NCBI GenBank assembly: GCA_028875175.1
Contig: JAPPFO010000214.1
Location: 1-7,366 of the forward strand
DNA from: Chloroflexota bacterium
Lineage (GTDB): Bacteria > Chloroflexota > UBA11872
Direction: 5' to 3'
DNA length: 7,366 nucleotides
The notes beneath the pieces are model-generated. The model was not told where the DNA came from. It did no database searches and saw nothing but the letters and a program-made list of their open reading frames with translations. A program made the translations under genes and the position numbers. Numbering within the stretch: position 1 is the stretch's first letter; the number at the start of each line of letters is the position of its first letter. Positions 5,310 through 7,366 of the stretch are shown one piece after another.

Positions 5310-6344
5310 ATGACCCCCGACTACGACTGGCAAACCCTCCACCGCGAAGCCCTCGTCATCGACTCCCATAACGACACCATCGTCGGCCTCATCCGCCGCG
5401 ACGGACAGAGCATGGCCGGGCCCGAAGCGCCTGCTCGCGCCGAGCCCGAGAGCCTTATCGGCTACCTGCGCGGCCCGGTCGACACCGCCGAAATCCCCAT
5501 CCAGTCCGACCTCCCGGCCATGCGCGAGGGCGGCGTCGACGCCGGCTACTTCGCCGTCGACAACACCCGCGCCTGGGGTAACCACCTGGCCTACGTGCTG
5601 GACGGCTTCGGCTGGTTTCACGCCGAACTCCAGGCCCATTCCGACCAGCTCGCCCTCGCCCTCACCGCCGACGACATCCTGGCCGCCAAGGCCGCCGGCA
5701 AAGTCGCCGTTGTCCTCGCCATTGAGAACTCAGAAGCCCTCGAGCGCAGCCTCCACGTCCTGCCCATGTTCTATCGGGTCGGCGTCCGCACCATGACCAT
5801 CACCCACTCAATCCGCACCTACGCCGGCGACGGCGAGCGCGCCCACCACTCCGGCGGCGGCCTCACCCAATTCGGCCGCGACCTCATCGCCGCCATGAAC
5901 GACATCGGCATGTTGGTCGACGTCTCCCACCTCAGCGTCCCCGCCTTCTGGCACGCCATGCAGGCCGCCAGGGCCCCCGTCGTCGCCAGCCACAGCTCCT
6001 GCCGCGCCCTCAACGAGCACGGCCGCAACCTCCACGACGACCAGCTGAGAGCCATCGCCGACGGCGGCGGCGTCATCGGCGTCAGCTGCGTCCACCACTT
6101 CGTCCACTGGACCAACCCCACGCTCGAGCTCTACCTCGACCACATCGAACACGCCGTCAACGTCGCCGGCATCGACCACGTCGGCTTCGGCTCCGACTTC
6201 GACGGCGGCTCCTACCTCCTCGACGACGCCCGCCAGGTCCCTCTCATCACCCAGGGCCTCGCCGCCCGCGGCTGGTCCGAACCCCACCTCCGCAAATTCC
6301 TCGGCCTCAACCACCTCCGCGTCTTCCGCGCCGCCTGCGGCTAA
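5310..6344 (+). CDS. Membrane dipeptidase family enzyme (peptidase M19)
   Basis: This 344-residue TIM-barrel metallopeptidase is of the renal dipeptidase type. The family hydrolyses dipeptides, including some with a C-terminal D-residue, at a two-zinc centre. All metal ligands known from the human enzyme have counterparts: H20 and D22 (DSHNDT), the bridging E139 (AIENSEAL), H207 (DVSHLS) and H228 (ASHSSCRAL). D296 (GSDFDG) matches the catalytic Asp. Substrate residues also seem present: H166 (ITHS) and R239 (GRNLHDD). The C-terminal LGLNHLRVF matches the family ending. There is no signal peptide, so it is probably cytoplasmic despite the family name. It starts 57 bases after parE without a clear ribosome binding site or terminator between them. 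Codons are mostly C-ending, like the dehydrogenase. It likely serves peptide scavenging; the true substrate is unknown. Confidence 0.95.
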   Translation: MTPDYDWQTLHREALVIDSHNDTIVGLIRRDGQSMAGPEAPARAEPESLIGYLRGPVDTAEIPIQSDLPAMREGGVDAGYFAVDNTRAWGNHLAYVLDGFGWFHAELQAHSDQLALALTADDILAAKAAGKVAVVLAIENSEALERSLHVLPMFYRVGVRTMTITHSIRTYAGDGERAHHSGGGLTQFGRDLIAAMNDIGMLVDVSHLSVPAFWHAMQAARAPVVASHSSCRALNEHGRNLHDDQLRAIADGGGVIGVSCVHHFVHWTNPTLELYLDHIEHAVNVAGIDHVGFGSDFDGGSYLLDDARQVPLITQGLAARGWSEPHLRKFLGLNHLRVFRAACG

Positions 6345-6360
6345 CGCAGGTACCCGCCAT

Positions 6361-6411
6361 CCGTTCGTGGTGAACCGGCCCGTAGTCTCTCGGGGGGCCG
6401 TGTCGAACCAC
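6361..6411. repeat. REP-like hairpin repeat, copy 2
   Basis: This copy has the same orientation as the one at 105-155. The outer stem is GTGGT (6367-6371) with ACCAC (6407-6411), and the inner stem is CGGCCC (6376-6381) with GGGCCG (6395-6400). Differences from copy 1 fall mainly in the loop, including one extra base. It lies in the 98-base gap between two converging genes, 16 bases after the dipeptidase stop and 31 before the end of the minus-strand toxin gene. It could form a hairpin in either transcript. Confidence 0.75.
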
Positions 6412-6442
6412 ATTCCCCGCCTGCCGACCCTTACTCACGCGC

Positions 6443-6829
6443 CTATTCCCGGATCACCCGCACCTCAACCCCAACATCCAACTCCCGCCACGCCCGATCC
6501 GCCGTCACCGCCGGCAATCCCCGCATCGCCGCCAACTGCAAACACGCCCGATCCCCCAGCGAAAGCCCAAGATGACGTGTGGACTGTCTCAGCTGACCCG
6601 AGGCAAGCGCTTGATCCTCGTCAAACGCCACCACCTCCAGCCGCATCAGCGAAAACGGGTAGAGCCACTCGCCCGGAATCGCTCCCCGATCGGCGAACTT
6701 TGCGGCTACCTCGGCCAGGTTGGTCGCCGACACCAGCGCGTCGCCCTTGTATTCGGCGACGACTTGCTCGCCCGGTTCATTCAACAGCACGGCCAGAATC
6801 GCCGACGAGTCCAGCACCGCCCGGCTCAC
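6443..6829 (-). CDS. vapC: PIN-domain ribonuclease toxin (VapC-type)
   Basis: This 128-residue PIN-domain toxin is a probable Mg-dependent endoribonuclease, encoded downstream of an AbrB-type antitoxin. The acidic site is complete: D7 (AVLDSSA), E40 (ATNLAEV), D93 (LSLGDRACLQLA) and D111 (VTADRAW). The GLSLGDRACL segment is the usual signature of VapC proteins paired with AbrB-fold antitoxins. GTG at 6829 overlaps the antitoxin stop within GTGA, so translation is coupled. It differs clearly from the first PIN toxin (459-857), so the two are not a recent duplication. Length is normal and no lesion is seen. Confidence 0.93.
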   Translation of the reverse strand: MSRAVLDSSAILAVLLNEPGEQVVAEYKGDALVSATNLAEVAAKFADRGAIPGEWLYPFSLMRLEVVAFDEDQALASGQLRQSTRHLGLSLGDRACLQLAAMRGLPAVTADRAWRELDVGVEVRVIRE

Positions 6830-7350
6830 ATCGCCTCCTCGGCCGCGGCCTCCCGCCGTCGCTCCGCAATCAGCTCATCAACCAGGCTCACGCCGTCGGG
6901 AACGTATTTCTTTAGCACTGCGCGCGCTCGTTCAAACTCCTTCTCGTCATTCACCACCCGCAGCTCGTCCCCGTCCATCTGCATCACGATGTAATCGCCC
7001 TCGTCAACCTCCAGCGCCTTGCGATACGCCGCCGGAATCACCACCCGCCCCCCCGGCCCAATCGCCGTCCGCACCAGCACCGGCGCCGAATCCTTCGGCT
7101 CCACATCCTCCGCCGGCATCGGCTGGCTCAGTTGCGTCTCCATGAACCCGCTCTGCACCAGCACATTGCGCACGTGCTGGTACCGAACCCCCAGGAACCC
7201 CGCAATCTCCGACCGGCTATACCCCGCCCGGAACAACGACCGAATCTTGTCCGCCTTCGTCGTCAGCCCCGCCACCACCTCGTCCATCGGCCGCCGCTCA
7301 CAAACACAGACACACGGCTCCTGATCACAACAGCCGTCGCAACACGCCAT
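6826..7350 (-). CDS. Cysteine-rich HTH plus AbrB/SpoVT-domain antitoxin
   Basis: This 174-residue protein is the DNA-binding antitoxin partner of the adjacent PIN toxin. It has four parts. Residues 1-17 hold seven cysteines (C3, C4, C7, C8, C13, C15, C17). Residues 30-67 form a helix-turn-helix (KADKIRSLFRAGYSRSEIA, then FLGVRYQHVRNVLV). Residues 91-135 form an AbrB/SpoVT swapped-hairpin DNA-binding domain (AIGPGGRVVIPAAYRKAL and a following strand). An acidic/basic helical tail (136-174) probably binds the toxin. HTH-AbrB fusions are known among antitoxins; the cysteine cluster is not something I recognise. ATG 7350 has AGGAG seven bases upstream, supporting it over ATG 7287, which would remove the cysteines. 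The promoter lies at or beyond the window edge. Confidence 0.85.
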   Translation of the reverse strand: MACCDGCCDQEPCVCVCERRPMDEVVAGLTTKADKIRSLFRAGYSRSEIAGFLGVRYQHVRNVLVQSGFMETQLSQPMPAEDVEPKDSAPVLVRTAIGPGGRVVIPAAYRKALEVDEGDYIVMQMDGDELRVVNDEKEFERARAVLKKYVPDGVSLVDELIAERRREAAAEEAM

Positions 7351-7357
7351 AGCTAGA

Positions 7358-7362
7358 CTCCT
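7358..7362 (-). promoter_or_regulatory. Ribosome binding site of the AbrB-type antitoxin gene
   Basis: Read on the minus strand, AGGAG lies seven bases before ATG 7350. The alternative ATG at 7287 has only a weak GAG upstream. The site therefore supports the longer protein that includes the cysteine-rich N-terminus. Confidence 0.65.
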
Positions 7363-7366
7363 GGGT

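Noticed and set aside
5808..6413. A 201-codon minus-strand open frame inside the dipeptidase gene
   Set aside because: It is a Val/Ala/Glu/Gly/Asp-only mirror of C-ending codons on the other strand. The + frame has all M19 metal ligands.
6367..6994. Plus-strand open frames over the minus-strand toxin-antitoxin operon
   Set aside because: They are Pro/Ser/Arg-rich shadows; the minus strand encodes a complete PIN domain and an HTH-AbrB protein with coupled overlap.

Overview
The window is GC-rich bacterial DNA with about ten protein-coding genes, most on the + strand. Several genes favour C-ending codons very strongly. The mix of short-chain dehydrogenase, M19 dipeptidase, AlkD-like protein, several toxin-antitoxin modules and hairpin-forming intergenic repeats would suit an uncultured environmental bacterium, for example a member of the Chloroflexota. 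That placement is a guess from style, because no phylogenetic marker, rRNA or tRNA is present.

Layout: bases 1-243 hold a hairpin repeat (105-155) and the promoter region of a vapBC toxin-antitoxin pair (259-857). A gap at 858-1083 holds a two-hairpin repeat. A short-chain dehydrogenase follows (1084-1896), then a six-helix membrane protein of unknown function (2100-2828). The gap at 2829-3160 (332 bases) holds a second copy of the two-hairpin repeat plus degenerate repeat fragments. Next come an AlkD-like DNA alkylation repeat protein (3161-3829, TTG start with a good ribosome binding site), a four-helix membrane protein (3975-4538), a parDE pair (4687-5252), and an M19 dipeptidase (5310-6344). 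A second copy of the first hairpin repeat (6361-6411) lies where the dipeptidase converges on a minus-strand operon. That operon encodes a cysteine-rich HTH-AbrB antitoxin and a PIN-domain toxin (7350 down to 6443).

Three type II toxin-antitoxin modules of three antitoxin architectures lie within 7.4 kb: VapB with PIN toxin, ParD/ParE, and HTH-AbrB with PIN toxin. Each pair overlaps by 4-10 bases, which implies translational coupling. They are interleaved with ordinary metabolic genes that show no visible functional link to each other, and with two repeat families. This looks like an accessory, rearrangement-prone stretch rather than one pathway. No transposase, integrase, CRISPR array or phage gene is visible.

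The least ordinary signals are: a seven-cysteine N-terminus on the AbrB-type antitoxin; a compensatory base-pair change between the two copies of the two-hairpin repeat; promoter-overlapping direct repeats of about one helical turn ahead of two of the toxin-antitoxin operons; and a sharp change in leucine codon choice between neighbouring genes.
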